From an uncultured Lachnospiraceae bacterium (GTDB taxonomy: Bacteria > Bacillota > Clostridia > Lachnospirales > Lachnospiraceae), in the NCBI GenBank assembly GCA_947648875.1, contig CANSPM010000012.1, forward strand, positions 22,514 to 86,513: a stretch of DNA of 64,000 bases, given 5' to 3'. Below the pieces are notes generated by a model that made no database searches, was not told where the DNA came from, and was given only the letters and a program-made list of their open reading frames with translations. The translations under genes were made by a program, and so were the position numbers. Below, piece by piece: positions 9,157 to 19,174 of this stretch (position 1 is the stretch's first letter; each line of letters opens with the position of its first letter).

Positions 9157-12100
9157 ATGAACAGAGAGATTGCGATGAGAAGATACAAGGATGTTCTCAG
9201 ACCGGATGTGATCAATAATTCGCGGGGAGATTTCCTGGCTACGCATGTCCCGATGAAAAATCTCTATTTGACCGATCATGCGGACTTGGCGGAACAGGAT
9301 AGAAAATCCTCCATGACAGAAGAGGAAATATATGAACTTGTTTTACCGCTGGGAGAGGAAGACCAGTTTGTATTGGTCAAAGGGCCCAGCGGCGCGGGAA
9401 AATCCCATCTGATCAGATGGTTCTATACAATGCTGGAATTGCGTAAACCGGACAGTGAGATCGTACTTTTTATCCGCAGGGCGGATAACACATTAAAAGG
9501 AACGATCAGACAGTTGATTGAGCTGCCGGAGGTCAAGGAGTTGCCGGACAGGGAACTATATAAAAAGTTGACATCCGCCTCGACAAGGATTCCAGAGAGA
9601 GAATTGAAGAATACCATTTATTATCATTTTATCTCTTTGATAGAGAGTGATGACGGCACAGCGGGGAATGGCGAAGAACGGATGATCAGCAAAGTGGACA
9701 GAAAGCATCTGATCACACTGCTGCAGAACGCTTTGTTTAAAGAGAGGCTGATGGGGGAAAACGGGCCGGTTGACCGTATTTACAACAAATTTGCGGAGAA
9801 TAAGTCGTTAGACGTGAATGATGAGGCGGCGGAATTTAAAAGCAGCGACTTTGAGATAGATTCTGCGTTCCGGGACGAATTGGTTGAGAAGGGCGCAGAT
9901 CACGGGGCAAGAAAAATAGCCGACAAAATGGTGGGGGAGGATGAATTTGTCAAAAAGCTGGCTGACTACATGAATCTGTTTATGGAAAAGGTGGTTCGGC
10001 ATTGTACTGGCCTGGAGCCGGGAGACCTGTCAAAAGTCGTCGAAGAGATCCGGCAGGAACTGTTTGGACAGGGGAAAAACCTTACCATATTGATTGAGGA
10101 TATCACGGCGGTATCGGGAGTTGACGAGTCGCTTTTAGACGCGCTGCTCACTGACCGAAATGGATATCTGGACAAAAAAATGTGTAGATTAAACGCGATT
10201 GTCGGGGCTACAGACGGTTATTATAAGGACAAGTTTCGGACAAACATAAAGGGTAGAATAAAGAGATTTGTCAATGTTCCGGATGATATGTTTGATGGAG
10301 ATCAGACGGGACTGATAGAGTTTTTTGCCCGATATTTGAATGTGGTTTCTCTGGAAGAGGAGGCAATTAATAAGTGGCTTGCCGTAAAGGCAGACGCGGA
10401 TCAGTATCCTGTACATACCGTGACGGTGGGAGAGGGATGGGGGAAATACAGGGTAGGGGAAAAGGAACTCAATCTATTTCCCTTTAGTGAACATGCGATT
10501 CTTTACTTGTATAATCGGCAGGATATAAACAAAAGAAATCCCAGAGCGTTAATGCGTGAAATATTGGAACCGTATCTGGTGGAGTCCCTGGAGGATTTAA
10601 GCAGATTTCCTGCGCACAGGGTACCGCTGGATAGGGTTCATCCAGACTTGGAGAACACAATTTATAACAGGACAGACCTGGAAGACGGCACGAAATTAAG
10701 GCTGCGCCAGTTCATGCATATATGGGGGGATGGGACCAACCATGTATACGAGGAAGACGGGATCAAATATATTGGGGGTCTTTCGGAAGGGGTGTATAGA
10801 GAACTGGGATTACCTGTTCTTGATGGAAAGAAAGTAGAAAAGCCTGTGGTGAAACAGGCCAGGGAAAAACAAACTGAGGAGTCATCCAAAAGAGATCGGG
10901 AGACAGGGGGTACAACGGCTGAAAATGAACAAGTGGAAATTGCCTTGAGGGAAGTTGACCGCTGGATCGAGGATGTCAATTACAAATTAAACATAGGCGC
11001 CACCACAAGGAGTGTGCGCACACTGAATAACGTTAGAAAAGACATGAACGATTTCCTGTATGAGGTAATTGACTGGTTTGCGGAGGGTATTTCCATGGAT
11101 GCGGTGAATAATGTAAGGAAAACAGGAGCATACCTGGTAGCATTTGAACGGCAAACCATGAAGAGTGATGCCGCTGTGACATTGCCGGCATCCATTAAAT
11201 CCAGAAAAATTATAGAGGCATTTGTGCGTTGGAGCGAGGTGGGAAAGAAATCCTGGGATTTCCCCGGTTCAACAGATTATTTGTATAGAGTGCAATGTTG
11301 GAGTGAGCATATAAAACCTGAGATCATAAAGGCTATTACACAGTATAATGGAAAAGACGTTAATTACTTTTCTTACGCCGTGGCGGCAGAATTTTATCGG
11401 TTAATATTGAATGGTTACTGTAAAGATTATAAGAATCCGCGGAACTTGTCTCCTGATTTGCTTTTGCGAAAATCTCCGGCGGTTACTACAGAAAATGGAC
11501 ATACGAAGGTATGGAACGACCTTAGGGATAAGGTAGTAAACGGTTCGGAAGGAGAGGAAAGCCGTACTTGTGTACTACAATATTACAATTTGCCACAGGG
11601 AGCAGCAACGATTTCCCAAAATTACGAGATGGCGTATACGATATTTAAGGACAAGGTAAAAAAAGTGGTTAATACAGGATTGCGTTATACCGAAGAGGAT
11701 TTGCAGCTGGACGATCCTGTGCGGAAAAGAAGAAAGTACAGTGAATACCTGAAAAAAATACAAGATCGAGTAGAGGGGGTAATTCAGGAAGAAGAAAGAG
11801 TTATTCGTGAAAAACTGGATGTGATGAGACAATTGGTGGATTTGGATACTCTGGAAGAGGATGATGACATCAAGGAAGTGATAAGGGAAATAAAAAAGTT
11901 TTATGAGCAGGCAAATCAGAGCCATATAAGTGCCGCGATTCATGATAGATCGGATAGTATAAGCAAATGCCAAAGGAATGCGGGAATGATTATAAAGGCA
12001 ATAAGAGAGGCCGTATGCATTCAAGGTATTGCAGACCCGGTGGAAAAATTAATCAGATTAAGCAAAGATCCATTAAAAGAGCTCTCTCTTTTTGCAGATT

Positions 12101-12279
12101 TGCTGAGTACAGTAGACAGTGATTTGCGTAAGACTGATCAGGAAATTGAGAGAAGGATGGGGAATGGATCGCCTGGCGGGGAAAATTTGGTTGAGACAAA
12201 GTATGTCAGAGAGCAGTTTCAGATCAGGCAATGCAGAGAGAGGATGGAGGCGGTGAAGAAAAGACATGTTAGTGGATGA
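9157..12279 (+). CDS. Large P-loop ATPase (DpdH-like)
   Basis: ORF track starts at 9064 but ATG at 9157 (MNREIAMRRYKDVLRP..) follows the upstream stop. Walker A 'VKGPSGAGKSHLIRW'; 'LTILIEDITAVSG' Walker B-like; coiled-coil C-terminus. Confidence 0.7.
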   Translation: MNREIAMRRYKDVLRPDVINNSRGDFLATHVPMKNLYLTDHADLAEQDRKSSMTEEEIYELVLPLGEEDQFVLVKGPSGAGKSHLIRWFYTMLELRKPDSEIVLFIRRADNTLKGTIRQLIELPEVKELPDRELYKKLTSASTRIPERELKNTIYYHFISLIESDDGTAGNGEERMISKVDRKHLITLLQNALFKERLMGENGPVDRIYNKFAENKSLDVNDEAAEFKSSDFEIDSAFRDELVEKGADHGARKIADKMVGEDEFVKKLADYMNLFMEKVVRHCTGLEPGDLSKVVEEIRQELFGQGKNLTILIEDITAVSGVDESLLDALLTDRNGYLDKKMCRLNAIVGATDGYYKDKFRTNIKGRIKRFVNVPDDMFDGDQTGLIEFFARYLNVVSLEEEAINKWLAVKADADQYPVHTVTVGEGWGKYRVGEKELNLFPFSEHAILYLYNRQDINKRNPRALMREILEPYLVESLEDLSRFPAHRVPLDRVHPDLENTIYNRTDLEDGTKLRLRQFMHIWGDGTNHVYEEDGIKYIGGLSEGVYRELGLPVLDGKKVEKPVVKQAREKQTEESSKRDRETGGTTAENEQVEIALREVDRWIEDVNYKLNIGATTRSVRTLNNVRKDMNDFLYEVIDWFAEGISMDAVNNVRKTGAYLVAFERQTMKSDAAVTLPASIKSRKIIEAFVRWSEVGKKSWDFPGSTDYLYRVQCWSEHIKPEIIKAITQYNGKDVNYFSYAVAAEFYRLILNGYCKDYKNPRNLSPDLLLRKSPAVTTENGHTKVWNDLRDKVVNGSEGEESRTCVLQYYNLPQGAATISQNYEMAYTIFKDKVKKVVNTGLRYTEEDLQLDDPVRKRRKYSEYLKKIQDRVEGVIQEEERVIREKLDVMRQLVDLDTLEEDDDIKEVIREIKKFYEQANQSHISAAIHDRSDSISKCQRNAGMIIKAIREAVCIQGIADPVEKLIRLSKDPLKELSLFADLLSTVDSDLRKTDQEIERRMGNGSPGGENLVETKYVREQFQIRQCRERMEAVKKRHVSG

Positions 12280-12949
12280 TTTAAGGAAATCGGTGAAATG
12301 CTTAAAGCAATTGGATGATGTGGAAAGCGCAGTACAGGATGCGGCAAAAAGAGAAAAAAACGATAAGGAATTTACGGATTTGGTAGATAGTTTTACAACA
12401 TGTATTTTGAAACTCTCCGGCGCATGTGAAAAACTGGGTTATGATCCATCAGATGAAACGATCCAGAATGTGGAGAATATAATGGAGTTTATGGAAGGTA
12501 CAGTCTCGCTGGGAATGGTTGATGAAACGAAATTGAATCATGCAAAACGTAAAAATCGCGAATTAATTGGCGGCCTTTCCAGAGGCTGGGAATCATTCCA
12601 TAGGAGCAAGACAGAGGAAGTTTTGAATAAATTGAATACTTTTGGCGGTTTGATGCAGGAGCAAGATCAGGTCCAGCGATTCAGAAACTATATCTCAGGA
12701 AGTAGAGAATGGAGTGGTCTTTCTCTGGCTGATGACGGAGTACATACAAGGCTGGATTTGCTGAAAAAGGCCATTGACGAGGTGGACCATCTGGAAGAAA
12801 GCCTGAATCTTGTAGATGAGGTAAGGGAGTTCATCGCCCTGGTCACAAAAGGGAAAGCGCGGGTAAGCGACTTGAATGAAACCATTGTCAATTGGATACA
12901 GAAAGAGGGCCTTAATGATAAATTCGTAATTGGATTAAAAAATAATTGA
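12266..12949 (+). CDS. Coiled-coil hypothetical protein, probable partner of the preceding ATPase
   Basis: 227 aa, 14-bp overlap with preceding ORF, heptad-like charged sequence. Confidence 0.5.
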   Translation: MLVDDLRKSVKCLKQLDDVESAVQDAAKREKNDKEFTDLVDSFTTCILKLSGACEKLGYDPSDETIQNVENIMEFMEGTVSLGMVDETKLNHAKRKNRELIGGLSRGWESFHRSKTEEVLNKLNTFGGLMQEQDQVQRFRNYISGSREWSGLSLADDGVHTRLDLLKKAIDEVDHLEESLNLVDEVREFIALVTKGKARVSDLNETIVNWIQKEGLNDKFVIGLKNN

Positions 12950-12963
12950 CAGCATATATACGC

Positions 12964-12998
12964 AAGGATATACTTAAGTAGTATTTGAGTATATCCTT
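12964..12998 (+). promoter_or_regulatory. Inverted repeat between restriction-like and modification gene blocks
   Basis: AAGGATATACT (12964-12974) / AGTATATCCTT (12988-12998), perfect 11-bp arms with 13-nt loop; no strong T-tract. Confidence 0.5.
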
Positions 12999-13087
12999 TG
13001 TGATATAGAAAAAGTTACTCTAGGGGTTTTATGGAGAGTTTGTTAACAATCGGCAAAAGTGCCGGTGAGGGATAGATAGAGGTAGGC

Positions 13088-14164
13088 ATGGATTTTGTAT
13101 ATAGATTTCCTGTGGTAAGAGGTATTCAGGCAGGAGTAGAATATTACATAGCGATGGTACCGCTCAGGATGCTCTCCAAACTGTTCCCGGCGGAGGATGA
13201 GGAATATGTGTTACCGGAATACCGGGCGCAAAGGAAACTGAATGAGGCCAGGATACCGGTTATATCCAAGTATATTCTGGATAACAGGAATTCCTATGTA
13301 TTTTCCGCATTGGCAGCGTCCATAGACGGAAACTTTTCTTTTGAAAAGAACGGCAGGAATCCGGATCTGGGGGTGCTGGAGGTTTCGATGGATACGCATT
13401 TCCTGATCAATGACGGGCAACATCGCAAGTCAGCCATTCTGGCGGCTCTAAAGGAAGACCCTACGCTTGAGAATGAGACTATTTCCATTGTGTTTTATGC
13501 GGATCAGGGATTAAGACGCAGCCAGCAGATTTTTACAGACCTGAATAAGAACGCTGTAAAAACTTCTAACTCCATATCGGTATTATACGACTCGCGGGAT
13601 GAGATTGCGGTGATCACCCGCAATGTCATAGGAAATATAGAGTTCCTAAACACATATACGGATAAGGAGAAAGACAATCTTGGAAAATTTTCGTCGAGTT
13701 TGTTTACTCTGAACACCTTTTATGCGGCTAATAAATGTATTGCGGGCGGAAAACAGGGCAAAGCCCTGGAAGATTTTCTGTTGAATTACTGGTCCTGTGT
13801 GGTGGAGCATATGCAGCCCTGGCAGGAAATACAGGAGAGAGCAATTACAAAAATTGATCTGCGGGAGAACTTTATTGCTACCCAGAGCATCGTCATACAG
13901 GCTTTTGGACGTGTGGGCCATTTTTTTTATACAAAGGAATTAGCGCCGGAGCCCTATCTCAAGAAGATTGAAAAGATCAATTGGAGTAGGGGAGCCAGGC
14001 AATGGTATTTGAGGGCTGTAGGCAAAAACGGACGTATTATTACAAATAAAAAAGCGGCAATGCTAATTGCCAATGTGCTTAAAAGCCAGATGGGGCTTTC
14101 TTTAACGCAGGAAGAGAAAAACGCCGAAGATTCATTAAAAAGGCTGTTGAAGAATAGAGGATGA
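13088..14164 (+). CDS. dndB: DNA sulfur modification protein DndB (DGQHR-family)
   Basis: 'INDGQHRKSAI' motif, 'QQIFTDLNKNAVKTSNSISVLYDSRDE'; located immediately before dndC. Confidence 0.9.
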   Translation: MDFVYRFPVVRGIQAGVEYYIAMVPLRMLSKLFPAEDEEYVLPEYRAQRKLNEARIPVISKYILDNRNSYVFSALAASIDGNFSFEKNGRNPDLGVLEVSMDTHFLINDGQHRKSAILAALKEDPTLENETISIVFYADQGLRRSQQIFTDLNKNAVKTSNSISVLYDSRDEIAVITRNVIGNIEFLNTYTDKEKDNLGKFSSSLFTLNTFYAANKCIAGGKQGKALEDFLLNYWSCVVEHMQPWQEIQERAITKIDLRENFIATQSIVIQAFGRVGHFFYTKELAPEPYLKKIEKINWSRGARQWYLRAVGKNGRIITNKKAAMLIANVLKSQMGLSLTQEEKNAEDSLKRLLKNRG

Positions 14165-15669
14165 AAATGGCTATTTCAAGGGAAAAGATTGAAGGGTTAA
14201 TTGTAACCATTCAAAATTTATATTTAACGGATAATATTCCGTGGCTAATTGGCTATTCAGGCGGCAAGGACAGCACGGCCGCGGTGCAGTTAGTCTGGAT
14301 GGCGATTGAAAGGCTGCCGGAGAATGAGCGACAAAAACCAATTTATATTATGAATACAGATACTCTGGTTGAATCTCCGGTGGTGTCAAAGTGGGTAGAA
14401 AGATCGCTGGATTGCATGAAAGCTGCCGCTGATGCGAAAGGATTGCTATTTAAACCGGTACGCCTGATCCCGGAATACGATAATACATTTTGGGTTAATT
14501 TGATTGGTAGGGGATATCCGTTTCCACGGAAGAAATATAGATGGTGTACAGACCGGCTGAAAATCCGACCCGTGAATGATTTTATTAAAAATAAGATAGC
14601 GGAGCACGGAGAAGTAATCTTGGTACTTGGAACGAGGAAAAAGGAGAGCTCCAGAAGAAACAGAACGATGACAGACCTGGAGAAAAAGAGAGTGAGGGAA
14701 CTGCTCAGTCCCAATCCGACCCTGGCAAATGAATTGGTGTTTTCTCCCATGGAGGATTGGGAGAATGACGATGTATGGGCCTTTTTAATGCAGTATAAAA
14801 ATCCCTGGGGATATTCCAATACAGAACTGATGACCATGTACCGCGGGGCGACAGCGGATAATGAGTGTCCCCTTATGGTGGATCAGTCCATGCCCTCCTG
14901 TGGTAAGAGCAGATTTGGATGCTGGGTTTGTACCATGGTGGAAAAAGATAAATCAATGGAGGCAATGATATCCAACGACAGGGAAAAGGAATGGATGACG
15001 GCATTGCTGGACTTTAGAAATGAGTTCGGCGACGAGAAGGGAGACCGTGAGAGAAGAAGTTTCAGGCGTATGAAAGGAAATCTTCAGGGTAACTACGGGA
15101 AATTGTTTCACGGGCCATATATCAAAGAGATTAGGGAACAATGGCTGGAAAGACTGCTTTTGACGCAGAAAGATATAAATGAAAACGGACCACAGGAGTT
15201 TCGGGATTTGGAACTGATACGCCTGCCAGAGTTACAGGCGATCCGGCGGATCTGGGTAAATGAAAAGCATGAATTTGAGGATTCTTTGCCACGAATTTAT
15301 GAGAAAGCAATGGGTAAATCCTTTGAAGATCCTGAATGGATACATAACGAGAATTTTGGGTGTGATGAATGGGGGATTTTGAAAAAAGTATGTCATGACA
15401 TGTATCCGAATGAAGAGTTAGTATTTGAAATGATGTACACACTGATAGATATTGAGAATAAGGCGGTAGATGTCAGTCAAAAGAAAGGCATTCTGGACGA
15501 TATCAATGATACCCTGAAAAAAACTTTTTATAAAGATGAAAATGACGCAATAAAGTTTTATTATGATATGATGGCCCGCAAGAAAAACTATGGTGGGAAA
15601 TACAACGAGAAATTTTTGGATTATCAGCCATTGGCATCGGAATTTGAGGAGGAAGAAGAGGAAGAATAG
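14161..15669 (+). CDS. dndC: DNA phosphorothioation protein DndC (PAPS reductase-like)
   Basis: 'LIGYSGGKDSTAAVQLVW' PP-loop; Cys motifs 'CPLMVDQSMPSCGKSRFGCWVC'; ATGA overlap with dndB. Confidence 0.93.
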   Translation: MKMAISREKIEGLIVTIQNLYLTDNIPWLIGYSGGKDSTAAVQLVWMAIERLPENERQKPIYIMNTDTLVESPVVSKWVERSLDCMKAAADAKGLLFKPVRLIPEYDNTFWVNLIGRGYPFPRKKYRWCTDRLKIRPVNDFIKNKIAEHGEVILVLGTRKKESSRRNRTMTDLEKKRVRELLSPNPTLANELVFSPMEDWENDDVWAFLMQYKNPWGYSNTELMTMYRGATADNECPLMVDQSMPSCGKSRFGCWVCTMVEKDKSMEAMISNDREKEWMTALLDFRNEFGDEKGDRERRSFRRMKGNLQGNYGKLFHGPYIKEIREQWLERLLLTQKDINENGPQEFRDLELIRLPELQAIRRIWVNEKHEFEDSLPRIYEKAMGKSFEDPEWIHNENFGCDEWGILKKVCHDMYPNEELVFEMMYTLIDIENKAVDVSQKKGILDDINDTLKKTFYKDENDAIKFYYDMMARKKNYGGKYNEKFLDYQPLASEFEEEEEEE

Positions 15670-15672
15670 TTC

Positions 15673-17625
15673 ATGATAATCAAAAAATTAAAATTATACA
15701 ATTTTGGCGTATATGCGGGTATCAATACATTTTCTTTTGAGGGGAAAAAGCCGATTGTTCTGATCGGAGGTATGAATGGCCGTGGTAAAACAACTTTTCT
15801 GGAGGCCGTTCTTTTAGCGCTGTATGGCTCTAATTCCTATGCGTTCTATGAAAGTGGAAAGAGTACATACGGACAATATCTTCGTTCGTTTGTAAATCTT
15901 GAATCAAATGACAAAAAATGCAGTGTCGAACTGGAATTTGAGATTAATAATGGAATCAAGGAAAGATATACGGTAAAGAGGGAATGGGATGCCATTGCAA
16001 AAAGAACAAAGGAGCAGATACATGTTCTGAAAGATGACGCATATAATGAATTTTTAACCGATAACTGGCCGATGATCATTGAAAATATCTTGCCCTGCGC
16101 TTTGTCCAGTTTCTTCTTTTTTGACGGAGAAAAGATTGCGGAACTTGCGGTAGACAATACAAATACCCAGCTTAAAAAATCCATTCGCTCAATGCTGGGA
16201 ATCTCGGTGCTTGATGTATTGAGCAATGATATTGTGCGAAATTTCAGGCGGGTGGATAAGAAGGGAGAAAACAATCAGTCTGCGGAAGAACTTGAAAAAC
16301 TGAAAGCGGAAAAGGTTCATGCTATAGAAGACCTAACAGAACTAGATACGCAAATCGAGGAATTGGATCGTGGAATAAAGGAAGAAATTAATGAGCTTGA
16401 GAAATTGCGTCAATTGTATACGAAAAAAGGGGGAAATGCGGTCGGAAAACGCCAGGAAATAGTTCAGCAGAGATCTGCGCTTATGGCAGAACTGACAGAG
16501 AAAAATAATAAATTATATGAACTATGTGCTACAGAGCTGCCCTTATTTTTAGTGAAAGATCTGATCGTCGATATTAAGTTACAGGCAACAGATGAACATG
16601 CGGATTTAATAATGAAACAGGCTATTTCTCAATTAGATAGTCTGTATCTGGATTTTGTAAAAGAATATAAGGGTGATCCCAAGAGCAGCTCTGCATTTAT
16701 GCATTATATGAAAAAGCAGATAAACAGTGAAAAAGCGGCTCCTATATATGGATTATCTGATCAGGCACTTTTTCAGATCAACAATTTGGTTGAAGAAACT
16801 CTGAAAAATGTGTCTGATGATGCAAAGGAGATAGTGGGCCTAAAAGCAAAATTGGAAAAGCAGATCGCGGAATTAGACAGTTATCTCTCGCTGGATATAA
16901 ACGATAACACATTGCATGATATACGTAAGCGGACAGAAAAAACAGAGCAGGCTATCTTTGATGATCAGGTTAAACGAGATGAATTAGTTCAGCAAAGAGG
17001 CGTTGCAAATTATAGAGTCATGCTTTCCACCAGTGCCTTTAGCAATTATGTGGAGTCCTATCTTTCCACAGCAGAGTTAAGGGATCGCATAGACCGTCTT
17101 TCAAAATACTCACATATGGCTTTAAAGGTTCTTGAGAAATTTACAATAGAACTTCAAAAACGTAAAACAGATATTTTGGCGGAAACTATAACTACATGCT
17201 ACAAAAAGCTTTCCAATAAGAGCAATTTAATTCAAAAAATTGAAATGGATTCTGAAACGCTGGATTTGCAGTACTTATCGGAGGATGGCATAGCAGTATC
17301 TAAAGACTCGTTGTCTGCCGGAGAAAAGCAATTAATGGTTATTGCGATCCTGTGGGCGTTGGCAATCTGCTCGAAGAAGAAATTGCCTGTGATCATCGAC
17401 ACCCCGCTGTCCAGGTTGGATGTATATCACAGAATGGCGCTGATAAAAACATATTTTCCCAATGCGGGGGAACAGACCATCATTCTGTCCACGGATTCAG
17501 AAATAGATGCCGCATGCTATCAATTGATGAAAGAAAATATTGGCGATGAATATACATTAAGGTATGATGATAAGACGAAAAGTACCACAATTGAAAAGGG
17601 TTATCTGGTTGGAGAAAAGACATGA
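15673..17625 (+). CDS. dndD: DNA sulfur modification ATPase DndD (SMC/Rad50-like)
   Basis: 'MIIKKLKLYNFGVYAGINTFSF', Walker A 'GGMNGRGKTTFLEAVLLALYG', signature 'DSLSAGEKQLMVIAILWALA'. Confidence 0.93.
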   Translation: MIIKKLKLYNFGVYAGINTFSFEGKKPIVLIGGMNGRGKTTFLEAVLLALYGSNSYAFYESGKSTYGQYLRSFVNLESNDKKCSVELEFEINNGIKERYTVKREWDAIAKRTKEQIHVLKDDAYNEFLTDNWPMIIENILPCALSSFFFFDGEKIAELAVDNTNTQLKKSIRSMLGISVLDVLSNDIVRNFRRVDKKGENNQSAEELEKLKAEKVHAIEDLTELDTQIEELDRGIKEEINELEKLRQLYTKKGGNAVGKRQEIVQQRSALMAELTEKNNKLYELCATELPLFLVKDLIVDIKLQATDEHADLIMKQAISQLDSLYLDFVKEYKGDPKSSSAFMHYMKKQINSEKAAPIYGLSDQALFQINNLVEETLKNVSDDAKEIVGLKAKLEKQIAELDSYLSLDINDNTLHDIRKRTEKTEQAIFDDQVKRDELVQQRGVANYRVMLSTSAFSNYVESYLSTAELRDRIDRLSKYSHMALKVLEKFTIELQKRKTDILAETITTCYKKLSNKSNLIQKIEMDSETLDLQYLSEDGIAVSKDSLSAGEKQLMVIAILWALAICSKKKLPVIIDTPLSRLDVYHRMALIKTYFPNAGEQTIILSTDSEIDAACYQLMKENIGDEYTLRYDDKTKSTTIEKGYLVGEKT

Positions 17626-18011
17626 TAAAAAAACAGATCCATCTTTCACAGCAGTCAAAAGAACAATTGTCAAGGCTAAAAGGAAAAACAGGCATCAAGA
17701 ATTGGAATATTTTGTGTAGATGGGCCTTGTGCTATTCCCTCAGTGAAAACACAGTACCTACGGATACTGCAAGCGTGGCGGATAGCAACTTGGAGATGTC
17801 GTGGCTCACTTTTGGCGGTGAATATTATGAGATTTATGAGGCGATAGTAAAAGCCTGGTGTATTAGAATGGATTTACCTACTGATGAAGAAAATGTGGAA
17901 AAGTATTTCAGACTGAATCTTGAGAGAGGAATTGCCTATTTGTGCGGCACTGGATTGATTAAGAATTTGGATGATCTGGTGATGTTGGCTTTCAAGGAGA
18001 AAAAAAATTGA
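17622..18011 (+). CDS. dndE: DNA sulfur modification protein DndE
   Basis: 129 aa small basic protein, 'LSQQSKEQLSRLKGKTGIKNWNILCRWALCYSL'; directly after dndD with ATGA overlap. Confidence 0.9.
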   Translation: MIKKQIHLSQQSKEQLSRLKGKTGIKNWNILCRWALCYSLSENTVPTDTASVADSNLEMSWLTFGGEYYEIYEAIVKAWCIRMDLPTDEENVEKYFRLNLERGIAYLCGTGLIKNLDDLVMLAFKEKKN

Positions 18012-19159
18012 GTGTATATTTGGATTATAATGCATCTGCCCCTATAGATTTGCGTGTGTTGGAGACAATGGTGGAGGTATATAAAAACAATATTGGAAAT
18101 GCGGATAGCAGAACCCACAGCTTTGGAGAAAACGCACGTGCCGTGGTGGAACATGCAAGAAGGCAGGTAGCGCATCTCTTTGGGGTATCAACTAGTGAAG
18201 TTTATTTTACTAGCGGGGCAACGGAGAGTAATAATATTGCTATTCAGGGATTGAGAGAATATGGTGAAAAAAGCAAAAAGCGACATATAATTACAACTGC
18301 AATTGAACATAAGGCTGTTCTCGAAACAGTAAAGTATATGGCGTATCAAGGATATGAAGTGGAAATAATTGCACCGGATTTATCCGGAAGAGTCAATGAA
18401 AATGCGATTTTGAACAAAGTAAGAGACGATACCTTGCTGGTAAGTGTTATGCATGTTAATAATGAAACGGGTATTATTCAGCCGGTAAAAGAGTTAGGGG
18501 AAGAATTGTACAGGAGAGATGTTTTTTTTCATGTTGATGCGACGCAAAGCAGTGGAAAGCTGGTTGAAGAAATCAGAGGTTTTAAGTATAATATTCTATC
18601 CTTTAGCGCTCACAAATTAATGGGGCCCCAGGGGGTTGGCGGGCTAATATTAAGAACAAAATCATATAAAAGACCACCGATAAAGGCGATTATATTTGGA
18701 GGTGAACAGGAAGGAGGAATTCGACCAGGCACAATACCAGTTGCTTTAACGGCAGGATGTGGAAAAGCGTGCGAGATAGCAGAAAACGAGTACAAAGAAA
18801 ATAATATACATGTACGTGCTATTAGGGAACAAATTATAGCAGAGCTGAATAATTCTGGCATAGATTACCATATAAATGGGGATCAGGAATACTGTATTGG
18901 TAATACATTAAATGTATGCCTTGCCGGAGTTTCCTCAGAGGCGTTGATGATTTTGACTAAGCAGTATTGTGGCCTGTCAAATGGCTCCGCATGTACATCT
19001 AAAATTTATTCTCCTAGCTATGTTTTAGCTGCCATGGGAGTTTCTATGGCGCAAATAGATAATTCGATCAGGATTAGTTGGGGACCAGATACACAGGCGG
19101 ACCATGTAATAGAAAATTTTAGAAACTTTTTGAAAATAGCTAAAGGGATAAGAAGTTAG
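18008..19159 (+). CDS. dndA: Cysteine desulfurase DndA/IscS-like
   Basis: 'YLDYNASAPI', 'FTSGATESNNIAIQG', 'HVDATQSSGK', 'SFSAHKLMGPQGVGGL', 'GSACTS' PLP and catalytic Cys motifs. Confidence 0.88.
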   Translation: MSVYLDYNASAPIDLRVLETMVEVYKNNIGNADSRTHSFGENARAVVEHARRQVAHLFGVSTSEVYFTSGATESNNIAIQGLREYGEKSKKRHIITTAIEHKAVLETVKYMAYQGYEVEIIAPDLSGRVNENAILNKVRDDTLLVSVMHVNNETGIIQPVKELGEELYRRDVFFHVDATQSSGKLVEEIRGFKYNILSFSAHKLMGPQGVGGLILRTKSYKRPPIKAIIFGGEQEGGIRPGTIPVALTAGCGKACEIAENEYKENNIHVRAIREQIIAELNNSGIDYHINGDQEYCIGNTLNVCLAGVSSEALMILTKQYCGLSNGSACTSKIYSPSYVLAAMGVSMAQIDNSIRISWGPDTQADHVIENFRNFLKIAKGIRS

Positions 19160-19174
19160 CAGGAAGAGAGCGGT

